Assembly: GCA_047619685.1 (NCBI GenBank)
Contig: JBLHLC010000003.1
Span: 62,001 to 126,000, forward strand
Source of the DNA: JABDJZ01 sp047619685
GTDB taxonomy: Bacteria; Bacteroidota; Rhodothermia; Rhodothermales; UBA10348
Direction: 5' to 3'
Length of the DNA: 64,000 bases
The notes under the pieces are model-generated. The model ran no database searches. It saw nothing but the letters and a program-made list of their open reading frames with translations, and was not told the DNA's origin. This document shows, piece after piece, positions 12,264 to 21,256 of this stretch (positions are counted from its first letter, which is position 1; the number at the start of each line of letters is the position of its first letter). The translations under genes and the position numbers were made by a program.

Positions 12264-12298
12264 TTGATGTGTTTGGGATGCAAAGCGAGTCCTGTCAA
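12264..12298 (-). repeat. 3' arm of the 16S rRNA processing stem
   Basis: Near-perfect inverted repeat of 13912-13948. The core at 12276-12291 is 16 bases of perfect complement to 13921-13936. It brackets 16S and should form the RNase III site of the precursor. Confidence 0.85.
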
Positions 12299-12323
12299 TC
12301 AGAGAATTGAAGTTAGAACTCTT

Positions 12324-13852
<1,529 letters not shown>

Positions 13853-13911
13853 AAGGAGTTTTGATTATGTTTGCTCTATACTTGCAATCCTCTACCAGCG
13901 AACTGGCAAGA

Positions 13912-13948
13912 ATTGACTAGGACTCGCTTTGCATCCAAACTCATCAAA
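13912..13948 (-). repeat. 5' arm of the 16S rRNA processing stem
   Basis: Pairs with 12264-12298 across the 16S gene; the 16-base core at 13921-13936 is perfect. Confidence 0.85.
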
Positions 13949-13952
13949 GAAC
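13944..13952 (-). promoter_or_regulatory. boxA-like element in the 16S leader
   Basis: GTTCTTTGA on the minus strand, between the promoter and 16S, overlapping the edge of the processing stem. It matches the copy in front of 23S. Confidence 0.6.
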
Positions 13953-14004
13953 TGATCGGGTCTCGCCGATCACAACCAGCCAATTAATTTTGGCCCGGAC
14001 TCAA

Positions 14005-14034
14005 ATAGTACGGCGGAGCGGGCCCGGTTGTCAA
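14005..14034 (-). promoter_or_regulatory. rRNA operon promoter
   Basis: TTGACA (14034-14029) and TACTAT (14010-14005) are separated by 18 bases on the minus strand, about 150 bases before the 16S start. This is a near-consensus sigma-70 promoter in the expected place, and it runs on into TTTG, reminiscent of the Bacteroidota -7 box. Confidence 0.7.
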
Positions 14035-14339
14035 CTGCTAAAGTCATCTTAGACGTCTCTTCAAATGAGAGTCGGATGCTTCGGCGTTGGCCGTTTCCAT
14101 CTTCGCCAGTATGTCAAAGTCCGCACCCAGAAACCCGCTCCGAAGAGCATCCCTGTTTCTGGGCCGGCGCGCATCAACCTAGGGTAGTTGGGTTGGTTTC
14201 CATCTGATTCAATCTTTCCTGACATTCATGATATCTCCCTGCGGTATAGGCTCGAAACCCCCGGAGTAGTTCAATGTAGGCGCCCCTTGACCCGGTCAGT
14301 TTCTGGCAATTCCACTCCTATATATCTAAGGGTACCTTT
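14035..14339. other. Intergenic region without a recognised gene
   Basis: About 300 bases between the rRNA promoter and the PASTA gene. No open frame with coding character, no hairpin-plus-T terminator and no second convincing promoter pair was seen. A TTGACA on the minus strand near 14105-14118 lacks a matching -10. Confidence 0.5.
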
Positions 14340-15089
14340 TTGGCGACGGTGAAGAGTGTTTTGGGCTTCCTGACGGCCCGCTATTTCTGGATCGGGATCA
14401 TTGCGCTGGCCGTACTTCTTTTGGCCGGCTACCTGGGCTTCGACAAGGCGGTTATGCCTAGCGTAACGCGTCATGGTGTTTCGGTAGCTGTGCCCGATGT
14501 CACCGGTTTGCCGCCCGGGCGGGCCGACTCCCTTCTGGGCGTCGCGGGTTTGTCCATGCAGCAACAGGTTTTGCGGCGCATGAATCTGCCGCGCAACCAG
14601 ATCATCGATCAGCGTCCTCCCGGTGGAAGCAAAGTCAAACCCGGGCGCAGCATCTACGTGACCGTCAATACCGGGGACACCACAACCGTCGTAGTGCCCC
14701 TCGTTATTGGGCGTTCCAGCCTGGACGTTGCCGGTCTTCTTCGGGAGGCTTCATTGCGGGCTGGCCCCATTCGCCCTGACTCTATCCGTTCCACGTTTCC
14801 GCGCGACGTGATATCCCGGCAATTGCCTCGGGCCGGCGTACGTGTGCCGAAGGGCTCGCTGGTTCAGTTGCACACCAGCACCGGTCCGAGCGCCGAGTTT
14901 GTGGTGGTACCCGATGTATCCGGCCTGCCCATCCCCGAGGCCCGCTCAAAGCTGGGGGAGCTCGGACTTCGCTCTGTCATCCTGGGAGAGCAGAGCGGCG
15001 TCATACGCGATCAGGGACCCACTGCAGGGACTACCGTGAGAGAAGGCACCGAGGTCCGACTCCGCACCCGTACAGTCCAAGGCAACTGA
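14340..15089 (+). CDS. Membrane-anchored PASTA domain protein without kinase domain
   Basis: 249 residues from TTG 14340, with AAGGG seven to eleven bases upstream; there is no in-frame ATG that would keep the membrane segment. One membrane helix (about residues 15-33) is followed by three PASTA domains, roughly 47-112, 115-182 and 187-247, each with the VPDVTGL-like start and a PxxGxxVxxG turn (RPPGGSKVKPG, LPRAGVRVPKG, GPTAGTTVREG). In Gram-positives such repeats bind muropeptides on Ser/Thr kinases; in Bacteroidota they occur alone on a membrane anchor and their role is unknown, probably at the cell wall. It converges on pyrR with 18 bases between stops. Confidence 0.88.
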   Translation: MATVKSVLGFLTARYFWIGIIALAVLLLAGYLGFDKAVMPSVTRHGVSVAVPDVTGLPPGRADSLLGVAGLSMQQQVLRRMNLPRNQIIDQRPPGGSKVKPGRSIYVTVNTGDTTTVVVPLVIGRSSLDVAGLLREASLRAGPIRPDSIRSTFPRDVISRQLPRAGVRVPKGSLVQLHTSTGPSAEFVVVPDVSGLPIPEARSKLGELGLRSVILGEQSGVIRDQGPTAGTTVREGTEVRLRTRTVQGN

Positions 15090-15107
15090 CGCGGGGCCGC
15101 GGGGCGC

Positions 15108-15653
15108 CTACTCGAGGACGTCTACCGACGATGACTCGCCCAGGCTCACTCGTATCCGCTCGCGGTGTTTGGTAGGAATAACCCTTCCTACGAAATCGGG
15201 TTGGATCGGAAACTCCCTGTGACCCCGATCGATCAAGACGGTAAGCTGGACAGAACGGGGCCGACCGAACCTCACGACCGCGTCCAGGGCAGCCCGAACC
15301 GTACGCCCCGTAAAGAGGACGTCATCCACAAGGATCACATCGCGATCGGTCAATACGAGACCTGGCTCTGAACCTCTCTTGGGCGCGCCATCGATGTCAT
15401 CGCGGTAATCCGAGACGTCCAGGGACCGGTAATCCACCTCGCGGCCCTCGATTGACGCAATTGCTGCGGCGACTGCCTGGCCCAGTTCGTGGCCCCGGTT
15501 TTGGATTCCGAGTACGGTCAGATTCTCGCAACCGCGATTTCTTTCCAGAATCTCGAATGCCAACCGCCGAATCATGCGGCCGACCTGTTCATGGGTCAGA
15601 AGCCGCGTAGGACCGGAAGTCCCTACTGGAACATCGCCTTGATGCTTCCCCAC
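15108..15653 (-). CDS. pyrR: PyrR-type uracil phosphoribosyltransferase / pyr regulator
   Basis: 181 residues from GTG 15653. The PRPP loop VILVDDVLFTGRTVRAAL sits around 107-124, and the IQNRGHELGQ and VLIDRGHREFPIQPDFVG segments are the PyrR signatures. In Firmicutes PyrR binds pyr mRNA to attenuate transcription and has side UPRTase activity. In this lineage the role is less clear and no pyrimidine gene is adjacent. It overlaps the preceding gene by 31 bases, so it is translated as the last gene of a tmk-fur-hypothetical-pyrR operon. Confidence 0.92.
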   Translation of the reverse strand: MGKHQGDVPVGTSGPTRLLTHEQVGRMIRRLAFEILERNRGCENLTVLGIQNRGHELGQAVAAAIASIEGREVDYRSLDVSDYRDDIDGAPKRGSEPGLVLTDRDVILVDDVLFTGRTVRAALDAVVRFGRPRSVQLTVLIDRGHREFPIQPDFVGRVIPTKHRERIRVSLGESSSVDVLE

Positions 15654-16072
15654 GTTCTTCGGATAGCCGTGCTGGTGTAGTTGACAGACTGGGTCACAAC
15701 GACCTCTCTCAGCCCGTTCTCATAGATGACTTCCAGGCGGTAGTCCACCTGTTCGGACGCCATCTTATAGACCTGGTCGTCCACGAATTGATAGGGCAAC
15801 CCTACTCCATGCGCATGGAGGGCCTGTACCGCTACGAACTGCTGGTTGCTATACGGCGTCCTCCTGGTGAGCTCGTATTCGCGCACCTCGTCCTCCGTCT
15901 CCATCTGCCACTTGACGGTGAAGTCCTTGCCGTTCGGAGTGATCTCGAAAAACTCCAGCTTCACGCCGTATCCCATGGATGCTGCTGAGAGCACCAGGAC
16001 AGATAGTATGATCGGAATTCGTCTCACAAAGAGATCCAAGAGGTGGGACAAAGAAGATAGTACCCGTTTCAT
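15623..16072 (-). CDS. Hypothetical membrane-anchored protein, single extracytoplasmic domain
   Basis: 149 residues from ATG 16072. A basic N-terminus followed by a hydrophobic helix (about 18-35) suggests a signal anchor. The rest is a small beta-rich domain (LEFFEITPNGKDFTVKW, DEVREYELTRR, VDYRLEVIYENG) resembling a fibronectin III-like sandwich, but no family was recognised with confidence. It lies between fur and pyrR and overlaps the latter by 31 bases, so it is co-transcribed with them. Its function is unknown. Confidence 0.75.
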   Translation of the reverse strand: MKRVLSSLSHLLDLFVRRIPIILSVLVLSAASMGYGVKLEFFEITPNGKDFTVKWQMETEDEVREYELTRRTPYSNQQFVAVQALHAHGVGLPYQFVDDQVYKMASEQVDYRLEVIYENGLREVVVTQSVNYTSTAIRRTWGSIKAMFQ

Positions 16073-16117
16073 TGATTTACACGCATGGATAGTGCCGACA
16101 CGTCGACACTGCATATT

Positions 16118-16600
16118 TCATGCCTTCGCACTTTCAATAACACGATTGGGACAGGCTTCTCGACGACACCGCCCGTACATGTGCAGGGAGTGATGCCGGA
16201 TGTCAAATTGGAAGACGTCGGCGACCATCTCCTGGATGCTCTGAATCCGCGGGTCGCAGAACTCGAACAGTTCGTTGCAGTCCATGCAGATCAGGTGGTC
16301 ATGTTGCCAAAAACTGTAGGCGGCCTCATACTTGGCCTGCTTGTTTCCGAACTGGTGTTTGGCAACCAACTGGCATTCGCACAGAAGCTCAAGCGTGTTG
16401 TACACGGTGGCCCGGCTCATTTTTGCGTCACTATCTACCAGGAGGACGTACAACTCATCGGCGTCAAAATGGCCGTTCTGCGCATAGACCGACTCCAGCA
16501 CGGCAAATCGTTCGGGCGTCTGTCGCTGATTTCTGGTTTTCAGAAAGTCTGAAAACACGCGTCGTACGTTTTCGAGTTGTTCCTTTCCGAGGTCTGGCAT
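16118..16600 (-). CDS. Fur family metal-responsive transcription regulator
   Basis: 160 residues from ATG 16600. The N-terminal winged helix carries RQTPERFAVLESVY and SRATVYNTLELL (recognition helix). The C-terminal part has metal sites: HDHLICMDCNELFEF with the first CxxC and GRCRREACPN with the second Cys pair (CxxxxC), so a structural zinc site is intact. Members sense iron (Fur), zinc (Zur) or peroxide (PerR); which applies is not decidable here. It follows tmk by five bases. No Fur-box was confirmed near the operon. Confidence 0.93.
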   Translation of the reverse strand: MPDLGKEQLENVRRVFSDFLKTRNQRQTPERFAVLESVYAQNGHFDADELYVLLVDSDAKMSRATVYNTLELLCECQLVAKHQFGNKQAKYEAAYSFWQHDHLICMDCNELFEFCDPRIQSIQEMVADVFQFDIRHHSLHMYGRCRREACPNRVIESAKA

Positions 16601-16605
16601 CGCGC

Positions 16606-17277
16606 TCAAGAGTTGCCCGGCAAACCGGGGGTGCCATTGCCAGTTCCGCCTGCCACGTCAGGGTCGTCCAATAAGTGCGTGGCCAGGTCCGAGCGGATTC
16701 GCTCTGCCAACGCCGAGATGGAAAGCGTGCCGTCCAGGGCGCAGACCCGCTCCTCCTTGGCCGCCAGCCATCGGTAGCCCTCGGCGACCCTTGAATGAAA
16801 CTCGTGCCCGGCCGCTTCCATCCTATCGTCCTCCGACCTCGCCTGACGCCTTTCGCGTGCGGTTTCCGGCGAGATCTCGATCAGGTACGTGCGATGGGGT
16901 ACGAGGCCACCCGTGACTTTGCGATGGAAGGTATTCAGCCACGCCGGGTCGGCAATCCCCCGCCCAAAACCCTGATAAGCCGTTGTTGAGTCAAAAAACC
17001 GGTCACAAATGACCACAACGCCGGCTTCCAGAAGTGGCCGGACACGCTCCGAGACCAGTTGCGAACGCGCGGCGCTAAATAAGAGAAGCTCAGCGAACGG
17101 ATCTATCAGGTTCTCGGGGTCAAGGAGCATTTCGCGGACACGTTCCGATATTCTTGTCCCCCCCGGCTCTCGAACCATCTCGACCCGAAACCCCTCAGCT
17201 TTCAGCCACTCGGCCAAAAGGAGAGCCTGTGTGCTCTTTCCAGAGCCGTCCAATCCTTCGAATGAGAGTAAGTACAT
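16606..17277 (-). CDS. tmk: Thymidylate kinase
   Basis: 223 residues from ATG 17277; a TTG nine codons upstream is less likely. The enzyme phosphorylates dTMP to dTDP. The P-loop FEGLDGSGKST is at 6-16, the DRF-type motif appears as VVICDRFFDSTTAYQGFGRG, and the LID has RERRQARSEDDRMEAAG. It is the first gene of a four-gene operon. The C-terminal 20 residues are Gly/Pro-rich and not conserved. Confidence 0.95.
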   Translation of the reverse strand: MYLLSFEGLDGSGKSTQALLLAEWLKAEGFRVEMVREPGGTRISERVREMLLDPENLIDPFAELLLFSAARSQLVSERVRPLLEAGVVVICDRFFDSTTAYQGFGRGIADPAWLNTFHRKVTGGLVPHRTYLIEISPETARERRQARSEDDRMEAAGHEFHSRVAEGYRWLAAKEERVCALDGTLSISALAERIRSDLATHLLDDPDVAGGTGNGTPGLPGNS

Positions 17278-17446
17278 CCACTTCCAGTGCGCCACGGAAC
17301 GCAAGAATCTACAATTGAGCCGTTATAGATATTGGTGGTTTTGAACAGTTCCTGTATGCAGTTCGACGCTTCCTGAGTTATTTTTAGGCGAACCATCGCG
17401 AAAGAGATGCTTATAAGCAGTTCTTTCCCGGCGAACCATATACTTC

Positions 17447-18853
17447 ATGAGCATGCTCAACTTCGGATTCGACGACCACGACGAGTCCAGAAATGAAGAC
17501 CGTTTGAGGGATCTGGTTGCTTCCTTCGAGCACTCGGGAGAGTCTGGTTATTACGACTCGGACACCCTCGAGGATATCGCGACTTTCTATTACGAACAGA
17601 GTCGTTTCGACGATGCTCTGCGAGTGATGGACAAGGTTCTTGATGCCCAACCGTTTTCGTCTGACGGCTGGATGCGACGGGGAATCCTGCTCAATAATCT
17701 GGGCAGACACGAGGAGGCCTTGGATGCCTACGATCGGACCCTGTCTCTGAATCCTGCTGATCTCGAGACCCTGGTGAACCGCGGGATCACGCTCGACAGT
17801 CTGGATCGCCCTGAAGAAGCGATTGACTGTTACGAGGACGCACTGACCATCGACCCCCTCAGCGACGAGGCTCTGTTCAATCAGGGCGTAACGCTTGAGA
17901 GACTCAACCGCTTGACGGAGGCCGTTGCGGCGTTTGAAAGATGTGCGGGTGCCAACGCCGAACATCCCGAAGTCTGGTACGAACTGGGGTTCTGCTATGA
18001 TCGCGCGGGACAGATAGAGAAGGCCGTGGAGGCCTACGACCGGCATTTGGATATCGACCCGTATTCCCACGATGCCTGGTACAACCGGGGAATTGTGCTG
18101 AATAGGGCTGGACGTTACCAAAACGCTGTCGATTCCTACGACATGGCACTGGTCATCCAGGACGATTTTGCTTCCGCGTTCTACAACCGGGGCAATGCGC
18201 AGGCTAACCTCGGTCAGTTGAACGAGGCCATCGAAAGTTATAAGCGCGTACTCGAGCTGGAAGGCAATGACGCGGCGACCGCGTACAACGTGGCGTTGGC
18301 GTATGAAGAGAAACGCGAGTATCGAACGGCTATCAAGTTTTTCGAGCAGGCCATTGAGGCTGACGACTCGTATGCAGAGGCGTGGTACGGCCTGGGATGC
18401 TGCTTCGACGCAATGGAGCGTTATGATGAAGCGCTTGTCTTCTTCAACCGTGCGGTGGTTCTGAGTCCGAACACGGCTGACTTCTGGTATGCGAAGGGAG
18501 ATTGCGCCTACAATCTCCGCAGGGTTGGCGAGGCGGTTTCTGCTTATCGCACCGTGGTCAGACTCACACCTGAGAACAGAGAGGCCTGGCTGGACTACGC
18601 GGAGACGCTGTACGAAGCCCGCCGTCCGGAGGAAGCGCTGGATGCGTTCCGCCGGGCATTGGAACTCCAGTCGGATTGTGCCAGCACCTACTTCCGCCAG
18701 GCCAAGGCCTTTTTGGCGCTGGGACGTCTGGACGACGCTCTTCAGTCCATAAAAATGTCATTCAGCCTGGACCCGCTGCAGCGGGAAGAGATGCCTGAAG
18801 CCTATCCCGAACTCCATGCTGACGCCCGCGTCCGCTCGGCGCTGGGCTTGTAG
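17447..18853 (+). CDS. Tetratricopeptide repeat protein
   Basis: 468 residues, acidic, no signal peptide. From about residue 35 to 460 it is almost wholly made of 34-residue TPR units, roughly twelve, with the W-LG-Y-A-F-A-P pattern (for example WMRRGILLNNLGRHEEALDAY and WYNRGIVLNRAGRYQNAVDSY). It should be a cytoplasmic protein-binding superhelix; the partner is unknown. The start ATG at 17447 lies 169 bases from the divergent tmk start. A strong terminator follows, so it is probably transcribed alone. Confidence 0.93.
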   Translation: MSMLNFGFDDHDESRNEDRLRDLVASFEHSGESGYYDSDTLEDIATFYYEQSRFDDALRVMDKVLDAQPFSSDGWMRRGILLNNLGRHEEALDAYDRTLSLNPADLETLVNRGITLDSLDRPEEAIDCYEDALTIDPLSDEALFNQGVTLERLNRLTEAVAAFERCAGANAEHPEVWYELGFCYDRAGQIEKAVEAYDRHLDIDPYSHDAWYNRGIVLNRAGRYQNAVDSYDMALVIQDDFASAFYNRGNAQANLGQLNEAIESYKRVLELEGNDAATAYNVALAYEEKREYRTAIKFFEQAIEADDSYAEAWYGLGCCFDAMERYDEALVFFNRAVVLSPNTADFWYAKGDCAYNLRRVGEAVSAYRTVVRLTPENREAWLDYAETLYEARRPEEALDAFRRALELQSDCASTYFRQAKAFLALGRLDDALQSIKMSFSLDPLQREEMPEAYPELHADARVRSALGL

Positions 18854-18884
18854 TCTGGATCCTCCTGCGGATGCATCCGTTTTG

Positions 18885-18920
18885 GCGGCGACCCGAGAAA
18901 TCGGGTTGCCGCTTTTTTTT
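18885..18920 (+). terminator. Rho-independent terminator of the TPR gene
   Basis: A 12-bp stem (18885-18896 with 18901-18912, one G-T pair) closes on a GAAA tetraloop and runs straight into eight T. It lies 32 bases after the TPR stop codon. Confidence 0.95.
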
Positions 18921-18953
18921 GCCTTGGCGCCAGACTCATCCTCTCCAAAAAAC

Positions 18954-19829
18954 ATGCTCGCCCACCTTCGCCATTTTCTCTACGGTATCGGAATGGGCGT
19001 GGCCAACGTGATTCCGGGGGTCAGCGGAGGAACGATGGCGCTCATTTTCGGAATCTATGAGGAGGTCGTGGAAGCGGCCAGTAGTGCCGTTGGGGCAGGC
19101 CTCAAGCTTCTTCGGGGCGACATTCAGGGCTTTCGGACCGAAGTCGTGGCGCTGCCCTGGGCCTTCCTGCTCCCGCTTGCAGTCGGCATTGTGGCCACAC
19201 CCTTCCTGGGCGCCGGGCTCCTCTCCAGCCTGCTGGAAACCGAGCCGGAACTGATGCGCGGCCTGTTCTTTGGGCTAATCGTGGGCTCGCTCCCCATTCC
19301 ATGGCTTCGCATTGGGAGGCGCGACTGGTCTACCCTGCTCCTGGTCTTGATAGCCGCGGCTGCCGCGTTTTGGCTCTCCGGCCTGCCGGTGTTGACCGTT
19401 ACCGACCCTTCGGCGTGGATGATATTCGGCGCCGCCGCGCTGGCCATATGCGCCATGGTTCTCCCCGGGGTCAGCGGAGCTTATCTGTTGCTTGTGTTCG
19501 GCATGTACCAGGCCACGCTGAATGCCCTCGAGCAACTGGACCTGCGGTTCATTCTGCTATTTGGGGCGGGAGCGGCTGTCGGACTCGGAGCGTTTAGCGT
19601 TCTGCTGAACTGGCTCCTCAAGCATCGTCATGATGGAACCATGGCCGTCCTGGTCGGGCTCATGCTGGGGTCTCTTCGTGCCCTCTGGCCCTGGATCACG
19701 GCCAACTCGGGGCCGCGGATGCCTGGCGAAGGCGAAGCGCTTGGGCCGGTCCTCCTGCTGGGAGTCCTGGGCCTGGCTGTCACCGGCGGCCTCAGTTGGT
19801 GGGAACTGTCGCGGAAAGACGCGTCATAG
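18954..19829 (+). CDS. DUF368 (PopT-type) polyprenyl-phosphate transporter family membrane protein
   Basis: 291 residues from ATG 18954, about eight to nine membrane helices. The family hallmark MGVANVIPGVSGGTMALIFG is at 14-33, and a second copy VLPGVSGAYLLLVFGMY starts at 169; the two PGVSG motifs are exactly 150 residues apart, showing the inverted-repeat build of the fold. DUF368 proteins were shown in other bacteria to recycle undecaprenyl phosphate across the membrane, which feeds cell-wall synthesis; this role is inferred here. The open frame continues upstream to 18816 but that part lies across the preceding terminator. The last 38 bases overlap the convergent lipoprotein gene. Confidence 0.9.
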   Translation: MLAHLRHFLYGIGMGVANVIPGVSGGTMALIFGIYEEVVEAASSAVGAGLKLLRGDIQGFRTEVVALPWAFLLPLAVGIVATPFLGAGLLSSLLETEPELMRGLFFGLIVGSLPIPWLRIGRRDWSTLLLVLIAAAAAFWLSGLPVLTVTDPSAWMIFGAAALAICAMVLPGVSGAYLLLVFGMYQATLNALEQLDLRFILLFGAGAAVGLGAFSVLLNWLLKHRHDGTMAVLVGLMLGSLRALWPWITANSGPRMPGEGEALGPVLLLGVLGLAVTGGLSWWELSRKDAS

Positions 19830-21195
19830 CGGTCGGTGCCGCTTCGATCTCTATCTCGCGAAGAACAACCCCGGTGGCCGCGTCTATCACCACGACTACT
19901 CCAGGCGCTGGCAGATCGGTAAATCGCTGAATGCGCTGGTAGGTCCGCGAGTCGTTTCCCCGGGCCACCAGAATTTTATCGCCAGCGTGGGCCACGCCAA
20001 CCGCATCAGCCACATCTGCAATGTGGCGGACCGACGCACCGGACTCCATTGCGGCCAGGTGTACGCCGCCAGCATCGGTGACCAGAGCGAGGACGCCGTT
20101 TGCGCCCAGATCGACTCCGCGAAGCCCTGAACCAAGCATAATCGTTCCGGTCTGGGCAATCTGGGTCGGACTGCTAATGTCGAACAGAGTGGCTTCGCCA
20201 CTGGTGCTTCCAATAGCGACCATCACGGCTCCGTCTGCAGATGTCAGCAACTGCGTCACTCGGTGACGGGGACCAAATATGCCGAAGTACGTGGCCTGTC
20301 CGCCCTCAATCGGAAACACGGCTATCTGATCTGCGGATTCACTCACCGTGAATCCATAGTCCCCATGAGGCCTGACTGCGGCGGCTACCGTCTCCGGGAA
20401 GACCATATCGATGGGCCGAACCCGCATGTCTATTGTTTCCACCGTATGGATGGGACGGGCGATTTGACTGAGTTTGCGCCCAACCACCAACCAGTCGCCA
20501 TTGCCTGAAGCTGCCACACTGCCTGGTTCGGGTACTTCTGCGAGACCTGTCAGGGCGTGATCTGCGTCGAACCTCAAGACCGCATTCTCCCCTTCCAGAG
20601 AGACGAACCATGCGTTTGCGTTGCCAGATGAAGCCAAAGACGCCGGTCTGGACGATGCGGAGAATCCGAGTTGTTCGAAGTCGATAATTCGGGCTACCAC
20701 CATGTTGGTGGGATCGACCACGGCCACCAGGGCCGGGTCGGCCATGCTTACCAGTACCTGATCTTGGGAGCCGCTGTATGGCACGACACCGTTGTCGTCA
20801 CGGGCGCCCGCGTCGATCCATCTTCGCAGGAAGTCGATCTCGACTTCCGGTATGACTTCTGCCCCCACCTCGCTCGGATGCGCGGCCTCCTGACGCGTGC
20901 TCAGCATGCGCACCATGCGGCTGCGCTCGGCGTCGAAGGGAACCAGAGCGCCGCCGGCCGAGGACCCTTCCAGCAACCCGTCCCAGGAACGCAAATCCAA
21001 CTCCGCACCAGAACCGTCGTGGCAAGCCACGCAGCGGTCTTCAAAAAGGACCTGGACGTGGCGGACATAACTGATGTCCCCGATAGCCGCGTAGTCGGGT
21101 AGCGATGTGTCGCCGAGTAGCTCGCAGGAGGCCAGTCCGACGCTGGCGAGCAGCATAAGGGCGGGCACAAGTCGGTGAGCAGACGTAGAGGACAT
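19792..21195 (-). CDS. Lipoprotein with a CxxCH cytochrome-like N-terminus and a C-terminal beta-propeller
   Basis: 467 residues. The signal peptide ends in lipobox LASC, so C24 is lipidated. FEDRCVACHDGSG (CxxCH at 55-59) lies in a short segment like the PSCyt1-type heme domain, with WIDAGARDDNG near residue 133 as its usual end. After this the protein is a WD40/YncE-like propeller with repeats such as ADPALVAVVDPTNMVVARI, GDWLVVGRKLSQIA and ADGAVMVAIGST. Such proteins are exported and membrane-anchored; heme binding is inferred from the motif alone. It is the last gene of a three-gene unit with two choice-of-anchor B proteins and overlaps the convergent DUF368 gene by 38 bases. Confidence 0.8.
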   Translation of the reverse strand: MSSTSAHRLVPALMLLASVGLASCELLGDTSLPDYAAIGDISYVRHVQVLFEDRCVACHDGSGAELDLRSWDGLLEGSSAGGALVPFDAERSRMVRMLSTRQEAAHPSEVGAEVIPEVEIDFLRRWIDAGARDDNGVVPYSGSQDQVLVSMADPALVAVVDPTNMVVARIIDFEQLGFSASSRPASLASSGNANAWFVSLEGENAVLRFDADHALTGLAEVPEPGSVAASGNGDWLVVGRKLSQIARPIHTVETIDMRVRPIDMVFPETVAAAVRPHGDYGFTVSESADQIAVFPIEGGQATYFGIFGPRHRVTQLLTSADGAVMVAIGSTSGEATLFDISSPTQIAQTGTIMLGSGLRGVDLGANGVLALVTDAGGVHLAAMESGASVRHIADVADAVGVAHAGDKILVARGNDSRTYQRIQRFTDLPAPGVVVVIDAATGVVLREIEIEAAPTAMTRLSATVPTN

Positions 21196-21256
21196 AAGGG
21201 ATCCAGGCGTGTCAACACTAGGATCGGCCGAAACTCGCAGGTCTTCAGCGCCTTCG

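Noticed and set aside
14100..14120. Second rRNA promoter at TTGACA on the minus strand
   Set aside because: The hexamer is there but no -10 box is found at 16-19 bases from it.
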